Assembly: GCA_018699955.1 (NCBI GenBank)
Contig: JABISG010000059.1
Location: 1-64,000 of the forward strand
DNA length: 64,000 nt
Reading direction: 5' to 3'
From: Planctomycetaceae bacterium
GTDB taxonomy: Bacteria; Planctomycetota; Planctomycetia; Planctomycetales; Planctomycetaceae
The translations under genes were made by a program, and so were the position numbers. Shown one piece after another: positions 45,394-57,513 of the stretch (positions within the stretch are counted from its first letter, which is position 1; each line of letters starts with the position of its first letter). The notes beneath the pieces were generated by a model, which made no database searches, was not told the origin of the DNA, and worked only from the letters and a program-made list of their open reading frames with translations.

Positions 45394-46713
45394 TTAATCG
45401 GCCTGCAAAATCATGGCCGGGTCCTGCCTTGATGCTAGCACGGCAGGTATCCAACTCGCCAGTGCGGCAATCGCCGGTGCAATCAACAGCGTTGCCAGCA
45501 GCAGTTCCGGCGCGAACAATTGCGACCAGGCATCGGTCGCCTCGGGCAATGTCCCCATCGCCATGCCGAAACCAAATCCGGCCGCGTAACCGACAACTGC
45601 TCCGATCAAACCAATCAAAATCGCCTTGCCCAGAAAGATCAACAGGATTTGCACACTCCGCAGGCCAATCGCCCGCAGGATGCCGATTTCTGAGGATCGT
45701 TGCCGTACATTTCCGAATGCGAGCAGCCCAATCCACGTCCCGCAACCGAGGACAACCAACGGAACCAGCACGCCGGCAAATGATTGATGCTGTTCGAGGT
45801 TCTTGACGGCGACCTGCTTGGCCTGATTACGAGCTTCGGCACGCGCCAGCGCAGGCGGTCCACTTTCGATGACCTGTGTACCAGGCAGGATGCGTTCCAG
45901 ATCATTGCGGATCTCTGCGACGCGATCTGCCGTCGCGCAGTTGCACTCGAGCGCCAAAATACCGTTCACCAGATTCTTCGAGTCGAACAGCTCCTGCGAT
46001 TCGGTGAGATTGATCCAGATCGTGCTGTCGTCGCGGTTGCCCAATTCCGGTTTGACTTTGGTGATTTTGAATTCCCGGCCCAGGAAATTGACGGTCTCCA
46101 AAGTTTTGGGTTTCGCTTTTTTGGCTTCGCCTTTCTGGGCGTTCTTCTTACCGGATTTCTTCTTGCTCGGCTTACTGGGTTTGAGCTGGAGTTTCTTGCC
46201 AATTTGAAATCCAACCACCATCGTTCCGGCGGGGACATGGTCTTCCAGCGGCTTTTTCAAATCGCGATGCACCAGCGGAACTTCGCCCCGCGTGCCGATG
46301 ACGTACATTGACGTTTCCGACTCAGCCGGCGGCAACTCAATCTTGTCGATCTCCGCCATTCGCACTTTGCGAACCACCATCGGCAGGAGATGGTTGATGG
46401 TCACAATTTTCGAGTTGGCCAACCGTTCGACATACTCGTACGGCATTGACTTTGTCAGTGTTCCCTCGGTGTGCAGTTCGTTGACGTCTTGATCTTCCGG
46501 CAGGATGAGGATGTTAAATCCCAGCCCCTTGGTGATTTTCCGCATCGAGTCTTCCAGCGCTTTGCCGGCCTGCTCGGTCTGGATCTCATCGGCCCGCAGC
46601 AGTGTTCTTGCTCCAACGAAGCAGCCCACCGCAACCGCAACCGACACGAGGCCCATTGCAAAATTTAATTTGCGATGCAAAATCTCTCGCAGAACCAGCC
46701 GCCAGACATTCAT
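45394..46713 (-). CDS. FtsX/MacB-type ABC permease
   Basis: 439 residues. One N-terminal TM (FAMGLVSVAVAVGCFVGART), an extracytoplasmic domain of about 270 residues, then three TMs (VLVPLVVLGCGTWIGLLAFG; LLIFLGKAILIGLIGAVVGY; LLLATLLIAPAIAALASWIP). The typical RQRSSEIGILRAIGLR loop contacts the ATPase. A Lys-rich stretch (KPSKPSKKKSGKKNAQKGEA) inside the extracytoplasmic domain is unusual and could bind anionic envelope material. ATG 46713 has GGGAG seven bases upstream and is preferred over TTG 46734. Operon with the anchored protein upstream and the ATPase downstream. Confidence 0.88.
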   Translation of the reverse strand: MNVWRLVLREILHRKLNFAMGLVSVAVAVGCFVGARTLLRADEIQTEQAGKALEDSMRKITKGLGFNILILPEDQDVNELHTEGTLTKSMPYEYVERLANSKIVTINHLLPMVVRKVRMAEIDKIELPPAESETSMYVIGTRGEVPLVHRDLKKPLEDHVPAGTMVVGFQIGKKLQLKPSKPSKKKSGKKNAQKGEAKKAKPKTLETVNFLGREFKITKVKPELGNRDDSTIWINLTESQELFDSKNLVNGILALECNCATADRVAEIRNDLERILPGTQVIESGPPALARAEARNQAKQVAVKNLEQHQSFAGVLVPLVVLGCGTWIGLLAFGNVRQRSSEIGILRAIGLRSVQILLIFLGKAILIGLIGAVVGYAAGFGFGMAMGTLPEATDAWSQLFAPELLLATLLIAPAIAALASWIPAVLASRQDPAMILQAD

Positions 46714-46796
46714 CCAGAAACTCCCGTTCGCCAATGAAAACTTCTCATCCGCCGTTTTGTGTCGCCGTTATGCAAGAGCTGCGTCAGAGAAGCGGA

Positions 46797-48032
46797 TCAT
46801 GTTTCTTTTCGCCTGAGAAGAAAGAAACTGGCACAAATGACGCCAATGATCCCGATGCCAAGAACAATCGCGACCGAGACGCCCATGCCTAAAATGCCGA
46901 CTGATGGAACGGACGAACTCGCTGCCGCCGGTTCGCTGTGGCCGCCATCATGTGCACCATGTGCTTCGGCCGAAGCCGCCACTGTGTCGTGATCACCCTT
47001 CATCTCGGGATCGCCGGACGATTCCTCGTCGCGCGTGAGCGATGCGAAGGCACCCAGCCCGGCAAGCGGCGGCAGTTCTTTGTCGATTTCGACAGCCGGC
47101 TCAACAAGCGAATCCCAATCGACCGACGTCAGCATATCGACACCGTGTTCGTTCTGGGCTTTGACTTCGCAGGTGCATGGGCCGATGAGAAATGTGCAGG
47201 CTTCCAACAGCGTCCCCTCGACAATGCCGTTGCCGACCAACGCGTACAGCGAACGGCAACGACCGAACAATGGAAACGTGATGGGTTGACCATCGAATTC
47301 CGCATCCAACAAGTCTGGTTCGCTGTGAAGCAGCATCTGAATGAAGGTCGCTTCCTTCGGATCGTCGCGTGACAGTCGAACCGTTGAGAATTTGATTTTC
47401 AATTCCGTTGGGTCGATCGTCACCAGTCCGTCGGCCACGTCTTTCGCATCCACTTCCGGTAGCTTCAGCGTCTGTTCGGCCTTTCGCAGATTCTTTTCGA
47501 GGATCTGGAACTTTTCGTCATCCTGTTTCTTGTCGCCGCCTTCAATGAAAACCCAGACGGCCGTTTCGCCCTTCAGAATTCGGCGGGCCGCTTCGCGACG
47601 TGCGGGCGAATCGAGCAGACTTTCCACGGCGTCTTTCGTCGGCAGACCCGACCAGATGCGGCCGTGCGCCAACGAATTCGGGGGATAGTACAAGGCCATT
47701 CGCGGCAACTCGTCGGTCTCTTCGGCCTTCCACAATTCGATCAGTTCGGCATCTTCCTGCGGGTCAAGCTTCTCAACGTCAAACGCGTGAACCTGCACGT
47801 TGGCCGACTGCTTACCGGCTTTGCCGTCCACACTCAAGCTATCGACGACCGCTTGCTGCTCGTCGGTCAGTTGCCCGTCGTAGAAGACGACAACCTGATA
47901 AGTGTCGGACTTCCACTTCTCCAACGCGTAACGAAAAACCGGCACCGAACACGCGCAAGCCACGCCGCCCGAAATTGCCAGCACGACAGCAACAAGACTC
48001 CGAAATACCGAATGATTCACATGCCCGCGCAT
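46797..48032 (-). CDS. membrane-anchored extracytoplasmic protein of the ABC operon
   Basis: 411 residues. Signal peptide (VFRSLVAVVLAISGGVACAC, with a possible lipidation Cys), a large mixed alpha/beta domain, a Ser/Ala/His-rich acidic linker (AHGAHDGGHSEPAAASSS), and a C-terminal TM (VSVAIVLGIGIIGVICASFF) ending LLRRKET, so a type I topology. No family recognised. A histidine-rich linker could bind metal, but that is conjecture. ATG 48032 has AGGAG eight bases upstream. It is the first gene of the unit leading to the FtsX permease and ATPase, so it may be the substrate-capture component. Confidence 0.75.
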   Translation of the reverse strand: MRGHVNHSVFRSLVAVVLAISGGVACACSVPVFRYALEKWKSDTYQVVVFYDGQLTDEQQAVVDSLSVDGKAGKQSANVQVHAFDVEKLDPQEDAELIELWKAEETDELPRMALYYPPNSLAHGRIWSGLPTKDAVESLLDSPARREAARRILKGETAVWVFIEGGDKKQDDEKFQILEKNLRKAEQTLKLPEVDAKDVADGLVTIDPTELKIKFSTVRLSRDDPKEATFIQMLLHSEPDLLDAEFDGQPITFPLFGRCRSLYALVGNGIVEGTLLEACTFLIGPCTCEVKAQNEHGVDMLTSVDWDSLVEPAVEIDKELPPLAGLGAFASLTRDEESSGDPEMKGDHDTVAASAEAHGAHDGGHSEPAAASSSVPSVGILGMGVSVAIVLGIGIIGVICASFFLLRRKET

Positions 48033-48288
48033 TGGTGTCTCTCCTGCAGTTTCCGTCGATCCTAAAGAATGGGGACATATCAGCCGCGCCCAATGTACAG
48101 AGTACGCTAGCCGGGGCGACGATTCAATGATGCCATCCCCGCTCATGGTGGTGAAAAGTCATTCATCCGGGAAATGCTCGCATCACGGGCGGCGGTGTCC
48201 CAAGGCAAGCCGAATGTGGGGCAGTTCACATTCGCGAACAAATAATGCACGAAAGTCTTCGATTTCCCCAAACAGACCCTTGTTTGCG

Positions 48289-48317
48289 TTGACATTGCAT
48301 TCGCACCAGTTTACCTA
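48289..48317 (+). promoter_or_regulatory. sigma-70-like promoter for the thioredoxin-YHS gene
   Basis: TTGACA (48289-48294), a 17-base spacer, then TACCTA (48312-48317). The -35 is perfect and the -10 moderate. The predicted transcript start near 48325 leaves a leader of about 160 bases. The divergent region 48033-48487 (455 bases) holds nothing else that I can identify. Confidence 0.45.
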
Positions 48318-48487
48318 TGCTGTCTGTTTATCTCCGGAATTTGCGCAGGAATGCAGTATTTCGTCAGCTCTGTAAGTGGGACTTGGGGCTGAAGTTTTCG
48401 GGCAGGGACTCTGCCGCTGGAGTGTTTACAGGGAACGGTTCGGCAGGGAACCGCACACGGAAACTCATCTGTTACAGGAGAGTGACG

Positions 48488-49327
48488 ATGCGTAAGTGCT
48501 GTCTGGCGTTATGTTTATTGCTGTCGGGAATTCTTGCGGAAAGTGCCAATGCGGCCGAGAAGGTCACGAAGGGATGGCATAAGAATTATTCGAAGGCCTA
48601 CTTCGAAGCGAAACGACTCGGCCTGCCGCTCGTGGTGCATTTCTACACCGACTGGTGCGGACCGTGCCAACAAATGGAAGCTTCGGTGCTGAATACGGCC
48701 GAAGTGACCGCAAAACTGGGCCGAACGGCGGTCGGCGTGAAGATTAACGGCGACCACCACGAGCAGCTGCTTAACAAGTTTCGCATCGAGGCGTATCCCA
48801 GCGACGTCTATGTCGATCCCAATGGCAAGATTCTTTTCCGCCGCAGCGGCTTTGCAAACGCGCGAAGTTACGCGTCGCAGTTGATCAAGGCCAACAAGCA
48901 AGTCGATGTCCGCTCGCTTGCCGCAGCCGGCGCAAAACCGACGGCACCGGTTGCCGGGCCGATACTCAACGGCTACAGCCCGGTTGCCATCACTAAAGAC
49001 CACAAGTGGCAAAAAGGGAGCAGCAAGTTTGCGTGGAAACATGCCGGCAGTCTGTATCACCTGCAAAACGCCGCCGAACTGGCGCTGTTCAAGGCGAATC
49101 CCCAACGCTATCTCCCGGAACTTGCCGGCCATGATCCATTGGAATTATCGACCGGCCACCGCGGCGTGCCGGGCGACATTCGCTTCGGCGCATTCTTCCG
49201 TGGCAAACTTTACCTGCTTTCCAATGATGAGAACCGCAAGCAGTTCCTCAGCGAACCGCAGCGAATCGCCGAAGCGGCCGCCAAGCTGAAAATGACCGAC
49301 GTCTCGCGGCCGACAGCGAAGATGTAG
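48488..49327 (+). CDS. exported thioredoxin-like protein with a YHS-type domain
   Basis: 279 residues. Signal peptide MRKCCLALCLLLSGILAESA. The thioredoxin domain (about 25-140) has the active site FYTDWCGPCQQME and the cis-Pro region IEAYPSDVYVDPNG. The C-terminal part (about 160-265) resembles YHS domains (NGYSPVAITKDHKWQKGSSK, YHLQNAAELALFKANPQRYL), often found in metal-handling proteins. Probable role: thiol-disulfide exchange in the periplasm, perhaps tied to metalloprotein assembly. ATG 48488 has AGGAG seven bases upstream; an upstream open frame to 48317 has none. Confidence 0.87.
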   Translation: MRKCCLALCLLLSGILAESANAAEKVTKGWHKNYSKAYFEAKRLGLPLVVHFYTDWCGPCQQMEASVLNTAEVTAKLGRTAVGVKINGDHHEQLLNKFRIEAYPSDVYVDPNGKILFRRSGFANARSYASQLIKANKQVDVRSLAAAGAKPTAPVAGPILNGYSPVAITKDHKWQKGSSKFAWKHAGSLYHLQNAAELALFKANPQRYLPELAGHDPLELSTGHRGVPGDIRFGAFFRGKLYLLSNDENRKQFLSEPQRIAEAAAKLKMTDVSRPTAKM

Positions 49328-49342
49328 AAAGAACCGCGTCAA

Positions 49343-49372
49343 CTGGTATCCAAGCTCCGGCTTGGGTACCAG
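49343..49372. terminator. bidirectional terminator hairpin
   Basis: CTGGTATCCAAGC, loop TCCG, GCTTGGGTACCAG: a 13-bp stem with one G-T pair. It sits between the convergent thioredoxin and sulfatase genes (stops at 49327 and 49379). Confidence 0.7.
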
Positions 49373-49378
49373 CTGGCT

Positions 49379-50839
49379 TTACTTCCCGCGTCTCAGCTTC
49401 TCCGCCGCGCGCCATGCGTCGATCTCCGAGACCTTTCTCGGTCCGATTAACGGTGCTGCATCGTGCTTCGGCAGCGATCGGCGTAACTTGGCAATGATCT
49501 CTGCATTCGCGTTATCGCCAGCCACGTTCCGCCATTCGTGTGGGTCGGTTTCGTGATCGTACAGTTCTTCGCTGCCGTCGCCGTAGCGGATGTAATGCCA
49601 ACGGGTGGATCGCAGCGAATGATTCTTCGGGGCGAACGATGTGAGAATCGGACGATTCCATTGCGCCTCGGGGTCCTTCATCAACGGAACCAGACTGCGG
49701 CCTTCCAGGTCTTCCCGGGCCGGCAATCCGGTCAGTTCCAACAGCGTGGGAAAGATATCAATCAAACCAGTCGGCCTTTCGCTGGATTGGTTTTTCGCGA
49801 AACCGGGTGCCGCGACGATCAAGGGCACGTGAGTGCCATCGTGCCACAGCGACCGCTTCGCCCAGCGCTGTTTCTCGCCGAGATGCCAACCGTGATCGGA
49901 CAGCAGCACCACAATGGTGTTGCCCTGATGTTCACTCGCATCGAGCGCGTCGAGTACGCGGCCCGCACAATAGTCGGCAAACAAGATGCTCGCCAAGTAT
50001 GCCTGCACGGCTCCTTCCCACGCATTGTTTTCGATGAACCACTCATGGCGCGGTGCCGGCAGCCCAATCGTCAACATCTTGGCATACTCCGACAGATCAT
50101 CGCGATCGGTCGCCAGAACCTCGGGCAGTTTGATCGTGTCCAGCGGAAACGGCTTGAACCACTTCGGCGGCACGTACAGCGGAACGTGTGGCCGCCAGAA
50201 CCCGGCCACCAGCAGAAACGGTTCTTCGCGTTTCTCATTCAGGCGATCGATCACCCAATCGGCCACCTTGGTATCGGGCATCAGCGCTTCATCTTCGGGA
50301 AACGGACCCCAGTCCCAGAGTGGGTGTCCTTCCTTGTGGGTAATCTTCTCCTTGGGCAACGGTCCGAAACCGCCCATGCCGCCGCCGTATTGCTGGTAAT
50401 GCTTCGCGTCGCCACCACCATGAACGAACTTGCCGGCCCCCATTGTGCGGTAACCGGACTTGGCAAAATGCCGCAGCAAATGCGGCCGCTTCATCGCGAC
50501 TTTGGAGGCTTCCAAGGCCGGCTGCAGGAAATACAGCCCGGTGGTCGTCGGGTACAACCCGGTCAACATCGAAGCCCGCGACGGCGTACAAACCGGCGCC
50601 TGACAATGGGCATTGCGAAACAGCGTCCCCCGTTTCGCCAGCCGATCAATGTTCGGCGTCTTCGCCTGCGGATGCCCACCCAGACCGCCAGTCCAATCGT
50701 TCAAGTCGTCGATGGAGATAATGAGAATGTTCGGCCGCTCGGCTGCACCTGCCGCATTCACCATCGCCGTTAAGGCGACGACGAAGAGTGACAGCGCCAG
50801 GAAGGTACGCCAGCGGCTGTGGAAATTCGATGTTGTCAT
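49379..50839 (-). CDS. exported sulfatase (iduronate-2-sulfatase / choline-sulfatase-like)
   Basis: 486 residues, signal peptide through about residue 32 (LALSLFVVALTAMVNAAGAA). The sulfatase signature is APVCTPSRASMLTG with the formylglycine Cys at 84. The metal-binding start is IISIDDLNDWTGGLGGHP and the distal site is VLLSDHGWHLGEKQRWAKRS. The LNDW and GWHLGEK patterns suit iduronate-2-sulfatase-type members. It hydrolyses sulfate esters on polysaccharide-derived sugars and needs a formylglycine-generating enzyme encoded elsewhere. Last gene of the minus-strand sulfatase run; its ribosome site is weak. Confidence 0.92.
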   Translation of the reverse strand: MTTSNFHSRWRTFLALSLFVVALTAMVNAAGAAERPNILIISIDDLNDWTGGLGGHPQAKTPNIDRLAKRGTLFRNAHCQAPVCTPSRASMLTGLYPTTTGLYFLQPALEASKVAMKRPHLLRHFAKSGYRTMGAGKFVHGGGDAKHYQQYGGGMGGFGPLPKEKITHKEGHPLWDWGPFPEDEALMPDTKVADWVIDRLNEKREEPFLLVAGFWRPHVPLYVPPKWFKPFPLDTIKLPEVLATDRDDLSEYAKMLTIGLPAPRHEWFIENNAWEGAVQAYLASILFADYCAGRVLDALDASEHQGNTIVVLLSDHGWHLGEKQRWAKRSLWHDGTHVPLIVAAPGFAKNQSSERPTGLIDIFPTLLELTGLPAREDLEGRSLVPLMKDPEAQWNRPILTSFAPKNHSLRSTRWHYIRYGDGSEELYDHETDPHEWRNVAGDNANAEIIAKLRRSLPKHDAAPLIGPRKVSEIDAWRAAEKLRRGK

Positions 50840-50905
50840 GATGTGTTAACTCTGAAGAACGAGGTTGCTGGAACAGTCGTCGCGACGCGGAGCGTCGAAG
50901 AATTG

Positions 50906-50930
50906 CGTTCCCACGCAGAGCGTGGGAACG
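50906..50930. repeat. palindromic repeat between sulfatase genes
   Basis: CGTTCCCACGC, loop AGA, GCGTGGGAACG: a perfect 11-bp stem in the 108-base gap between two sulfatase genes. I recognise it as a palindrome common between planctomycete genes; it could act as a terminator. Confidence 0.7.
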
Positions 50931-50947
50931 AGAGGAGATCGGTGTCC

Positions 50948-53857
<2,910 letters not shown>

Positions 53858-53892
53858 CTTGCTGTAGTCAAAGTCTGAACGAGAAGGGATCG

Positions 53893-54007
53893 AGACCGCG
53901 AATTACGGGAATTGACGCGAATTGAATAATCTTTCTGTACTTTCACGTATTCCGAGCATATCGAGACGATCCTGTCTTATTCGCGAAGATTCGCGTTATT
54001 TGCGGTC
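53893..54007. repeat. degenerate inverted-repeat element
   Basis: Arms 53893-53930 (containing ATTGACGCGAATTGAATAA) and 53977-54007 (containing TTATTCGCGAAGATTCGCG) are imperfect reverse complements, with a 46-base centre. It lies between two sulfatase genes of the same strand. Probably a small mobile or REP-type repeat. Confidence 0.45.
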
Positions 54008-54051
54008 ACTCTTTTCTGTTTGTGCCAGAGGACGTCCTGGGTGTTTCGCGG

Positions 54052-55719
54052 TTACTTCTTTGGTGGAGCCGGTTTCCGTCGTGGTCGTTGGGCGTCGGCT
54101 GGTACGGGGCCGGCGAGTGGTGGGTTTTCAAAGTACTTTCCGTTGTCGATCAAACGAGGGTCGCCGGTGCGTTTTAGTTCCGACATCAATTGCTCGCGCA
54201 GCTCGGCCGCAACTTTTGCGTAGGCAGGATCGGCGGCCACGTTGCTCATTTGATGCGGATCTTTTCGCATGTCGAACAGTTCCTCGCGTGGGCGCTTGCC
54301 GTAGGCGTGGTCAAAGTACCGTTTCCATTTGGGATCGTTGCGGTGATCGACCAGCCAGGCTTTGGTCGGGCCGGCGTCTTCGTCGGGAAGAGTTGTGCGG
54401 GTATTTTCAGTGACTTCGCGGGTCGTTGGTGGATTGTCTCCGTCGAGCCGATACGGGTCGCCGAGCGGATAGCGGTCCGGACGGAAGTTAATCACCAATT
54501 GATAGTTGGCCGTGCGGATCGCTCGCTGCGGGTACGGCAAATGCCCTGCGCGGGCGATTTCGACGTGGCGTTCACGGCCGGTGAGCACGTACGTTCGTTT
54601 CGGATCGGCCAATCCTTCTTTGTCGGACTTCAACGTCGGCCAAATACTGCGAGCGGTCATTACGGCGGGAATATCGACAGCGCCGGTTTCGAGAAACGTC
54701 GGAGCCAGATCGGGCAGGTTGACGAAGTCATCGACCACTCGTCCGCCGACAACTCCCGGGCCGGCAATTGCCAACGGGACACCGGTGCCGAAGTCGTACA
54801 GATTGCATTTGCCGTGCGGGAAGCCGGGGGCTCCATGATCGCCACTGACGACAATCAGCGTGTTGTCTAGTTCGCCGGCTTCTTTCAATTCAGTGAGCAA
54901 TACCCCCAACGCCTCATCGAAGGCGGCGACTTCGCCGAAGTAGTCGGCCATATCTTCACGAACGACCGGAACGTCGGGCAAAAACGGCGGCATCTTCCCT
55001 TTGAGCGAATCGGGATCAATGTTCCACAGTTTCTTGCCCGAACCTTTGATCCACTTGCGATGCACGTTCGTCGGACCGAACCAGTAACAGAAGGGTTGGT
55101 CGGCGTCGCGTTTCTTCAGAAAGTTCTTGAAGTTGCCACGAACCTCGTCGAAGAGCACCCCCTTGGCATCGTCAATCGATTTCCCTGTCGCGGCCATCTT
55201 GGTGACGGTTTGCGAGAATCCGTTGAAGCGGCCGCCCGCCTGCTGATAGGAATACTTCCGCCCGCCATACGGTGCATCGGCCGGTATGCCGGGACTCCAC
55301 ACTTTGAACGTCTTACCGATGTGGTAGCCCGCATCGTTGAGTAACAGAGGGAAGGTCGGGATCTTCGAATCCCAGACGGCGCCACGCAAAATCGCACCGC
55401 GTCCAGTGCGCCAAAAATATTGACCAGAGAGCAGCGAACTGCGGCAGGGCGTACACGACGGTGCATTCACGTAGGCATTTCGAAACAATACGCCCCGGCC
55501 TGCCAGCCGATCAAAGTTGGGCGTTTGCACCACGTCATTCAAACCGCCTGGGCCATCGGTCTTGGCATAAGCGCTGGCATGGCGGCCCCAATCGTCGGCG
55601 AAGGCAAACAGAATGTTGGGACGCGTTTTCTCTGCAGCATCGGTTTGTGTTGCATCGACCGGCCCCGCGACAAATGCGAAGCATGCGGCTGAAAATATTG
55701 CGAAGAAACGCCAAGTCAT
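54052..55719 (-). CDS. exported sulfatase (heparan N-sulfatase-like)
   Basis: 555 residues with signal peptide ([19 protein letters not shown]). The signature reads [14 protein letters not shown], with formylglycine Cys89; the fourth motif position is Cys92 rather than the usual Ser. The flanking [13 protein letters not shown] and the start [17 protein letters not shown] are typical of proteins annotated as N-sulfoglucosamine sulfohydrolases in this phylum. [17 protein letters not shown] provides the second metal-site segment. Proline/lysine-rich end. GGGAG lies seven bases before the ATG. First gene of the minus-strand run of three sulfatase genes, divergent from the next sulfatase. Confidence 0.9.
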   Translation of the reverse strand: MTWRFFAIFSAACFAFVAGPVDATQTDAAEKTRPNILFAFADDWGRHASAYAKTDGPGGLNDVVQTPNFDRLAGRGVLFRNAYVNAPSCTPCRSSLLSGQYFWRTGRGAILRGAVWDSKIPTFPLLLNDAGYHIGKTFKVWSPGIPADAPYGGRKYSYQQAGGRFNGFSQTVTKMAATGKSIDDAKGVLFDEVRGNFKNFLKKRDADQPFCYWFGPTNVHRKWIKGSGKKLWNIDPDSLKGKMPPFLPDVPVVREDMADYFGEVAAFDEALGVLLTELKEAGELDNTLIVVSGDHGAPGFPHGKCNLYDFGTGVPLAIAGPGVVGGRVVDDFVNLPDLAPTFLETGAVDIPAVMTARSIWPTLKSDKEGLADPKRTYVLTGRERHVEIARAGHLPYPQRAIRTANYQLVINFRPDRYPLGDPYRLDGDNPPTTREVTENTRTTLPDEDAGPTKAWLVDHRNDPKWKRYFDHAYGKRPREELFDMRKDPHQMSNVAADPAYAKVAAELREQLMSELKRTGDPRLIDNGKYFENPPLAGPVPADAQRPRRKPAPPKK

Positions 55720-55847
55720 TGTCGATCTCCCGGCTGGCTGAATTTATTCGTATTGAGGACATGGCGATAACGGACATTCGATCATCGATCATGCCAATTG
55801 CACAAAGCAGACGCAAGTCGCGATCTCGGCTTGCCGCGATCGATGAG

Positions 55848-55973
55848 TTAACAGGTCGTTGAAAAAGCAACCCGAAGCGTTAGCGAGGCGATTCGAGTTG
55901 TCGTGTCCCCAGAGAAAACGGCCTCACTAACGCTTCAGGTTACTATGCTATTCGTTTTTTAACGGGCTGTTAA
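55848..55973. repeat. 126-bp MITE-like element with nested inverted repeats
   Basis: Outer ends TTAACAGGTCGTTGAAAAAG (from 55848) and their near reverse complement ending CTGTTAA at 55973 enclose a second, inner pair: 55869-55890 (AACCCGAAGCGTTAGCGAGG) and 55921-55941. Both pairs tolerate a few mismatches. No coding capacity. The layout fits a non-autonomous transposable element placed between divergent sulfatase genes. The remainder of the 362-base gap shows nothing else. Confidence 0.6.
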
Positions 55974-56081
55974 TCCCTTGCAGATGCGGAGCGAGCCACA
56001 ATGGGTTACCCTGAATGGCACAAGTCCATGTCTCCAGTTCAATACTTTATCCATCGTTCTAAGATCACAATAGAGGTCGAG

Positions 56082-57473
56082 ATGTTAAGAAGTCTTTTGC
56101 TGCTGATTGCTCTGACATTTTCACAAATCTCAGCACCGGCATTCGCTGCTCCTGCGAAGCCTTTCAACATCGTGTTGATTATGGCCGACGATGTCGGCAT
56201 TGAAGGGCTTGGCTGTTACGGCGGGACCGACTACGCGACGCCGAACCTCGACCGTTTGGCGAAAAACGGCGTGCGCTTCACGCATGCGTACGCGCAGCCG
56301 CTCTGCACTCCCACGCGATTGCAGATTATGACGGGGAAGTACAATCACCGGAACTGGTTGTATTTCGGTATCCTGCCCAAGGGCGAAAAGACCTTCGGCC
56401 ACATGATGAGCGACTTTGGTTACGCGACCTGTCTGGCTGGCAAATGGCAGTTGACGTCGTATGACCCCCCCGATTTTCCGGGTGCCGATAAACGTCGCGG
56501 AACGGGTACGCATCCGTCGGAGGCGGGCTTCGATGAATATTCCCTGTTCCATTCCGAGGAAACCGAAGACAAAGGTTCCCGCTACGCCAACCCGACGTTC
56601 CTTCGCAACGGCAAACTTCACAAAGCCGTTGAAGGAGCCTACGGTGACGACCTGACGGTCGATTACATTCTCGACTTTATGAAACGAAACCGCGAGAAGC
56701 CGCAGTTCGTTTATTACCCGATGGCGTTACCCCATTGGCCGATGGTGCCGACGCCGCACTCCAAGGTTTGGAGTGATCCGAAACGACGCCTGGAAGAAGA
56801 TCCCAAGTATTTCAAGGACATGGTGGAGTACATGGACTTTGTGGTCGGCCGGCTGGTGAAAGGGATTGAGCAGATCGGCTTACGAGAAAAAACGCTGATC
56901 CTGTTCTACTCCGACAACGGCACCGACAAACGCATCACCTCTCACCTGGGCAAAGAAGAAGTGGTTGGCGGCAAGAGCAAGGTCACGCAGAACGGTATTC
57001 GTGTGCCATTGATTGCCAATTGGCCGGGACAAATTTCGCCGGGTGTTTCGGGCGATCTCATCGACTCGACCGATTTTCTTCCCACGCTGGCGGATCTGGC
57101 CGGCAAACCGCTTCCTAAGAACTGGAAGACCGATGGCGTTAGTTTTGCACCGCAGCTTTTTGGCCGGAAAGGCACGCCGCGCCAGTCGGTGTTCTTCTGG
57201 TACGATCCGCGTCCCGGTTGGGACAAGGCCGGTTACACACGGCAGATATTCGCGCTCGATCACCGTTACAAACTCTTCTCCGACGGACGTCTGTTCGATG
57301 TACGCGGCGTCGGCATGCGTGAAGTTGCGGTCGATGCTCGCCGCCTGACAGCCGAAGCCGCAATTGCGAAGCGAAAGCTTCGCCGCGTGATCGATGCGAC
57401 AATGCAGCCCCCGCTATCGACGACGGCCCGGCAAGAAGTGGATGCCTATGGTCGTCCGATCCGCAAGAAGTGA
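56082..57473 (+). CDS. exported arylsulfatase-type sulfatase
   Basis: 463 residues. Signal peptide MLRSLLLLIALTFSQISAPA. Formylglycine Cys75 lies in AQPLCTPTRLQIMTG (C-x-P-T-R form). The metal-site start is LIMADDVGIEGLGCYGGTDY and the distal segment is ILFYSDNGTDKRITSHLGKE. ATG 56082 has AGAGG five bases upstream, ahead of the signal peptide, so the longer frame to 56001 is rejected. It is divergent from the other sulfatases and 40 bases ahead of an MFS transporter on the same strand, suggesting coupled desulfation and uptake. Confidence 0.92.
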   Translation: MLRSLLLLIALTFSQISAPAFAAPAKPFNIVLIMADDVGIEGLGCYGGTDYATPNLDRLAKNGVRFTHAYAQPLCTPTRLQIMTGKYNHRNWLYFGILPKGEKTFGHMMSDFGYATCLAGKWQLTSYDPPDFPGADKRRGTGTHPSEAGFDEYSLFHSEETEDKGSRYANPTFLRNGKLHKAVEGAYGDDLTVDYILDFMKRNREKPQFVYYPMALPHWPMVPTPHSKVWSDPKRRLEEDPKYFKDMVEYMDFVVGRLVKGIEQIGLREKTLILFYSDNGTDKRITSHLGKEEVVGGKSKVTQNGIRVPLIANWPGQISPGVSGDLIDSTDFLPTLADLAGKPLPKNWKTDGVSFAPQLFGRKGTPRQSVFFWYDPRPGWDKAGYTRQIFALDHRYKLFSDGRLFDVRGVGMREVAVDARRLTAEAAIAKRKLRRVIDATMQPPLSTTARQEVDAYGRPIRKK

Positions 57474-57513
57474 GCATCTTGTCCCGGTTTCCCCAAGCAA
57501 TCGTGCGTTCGCC

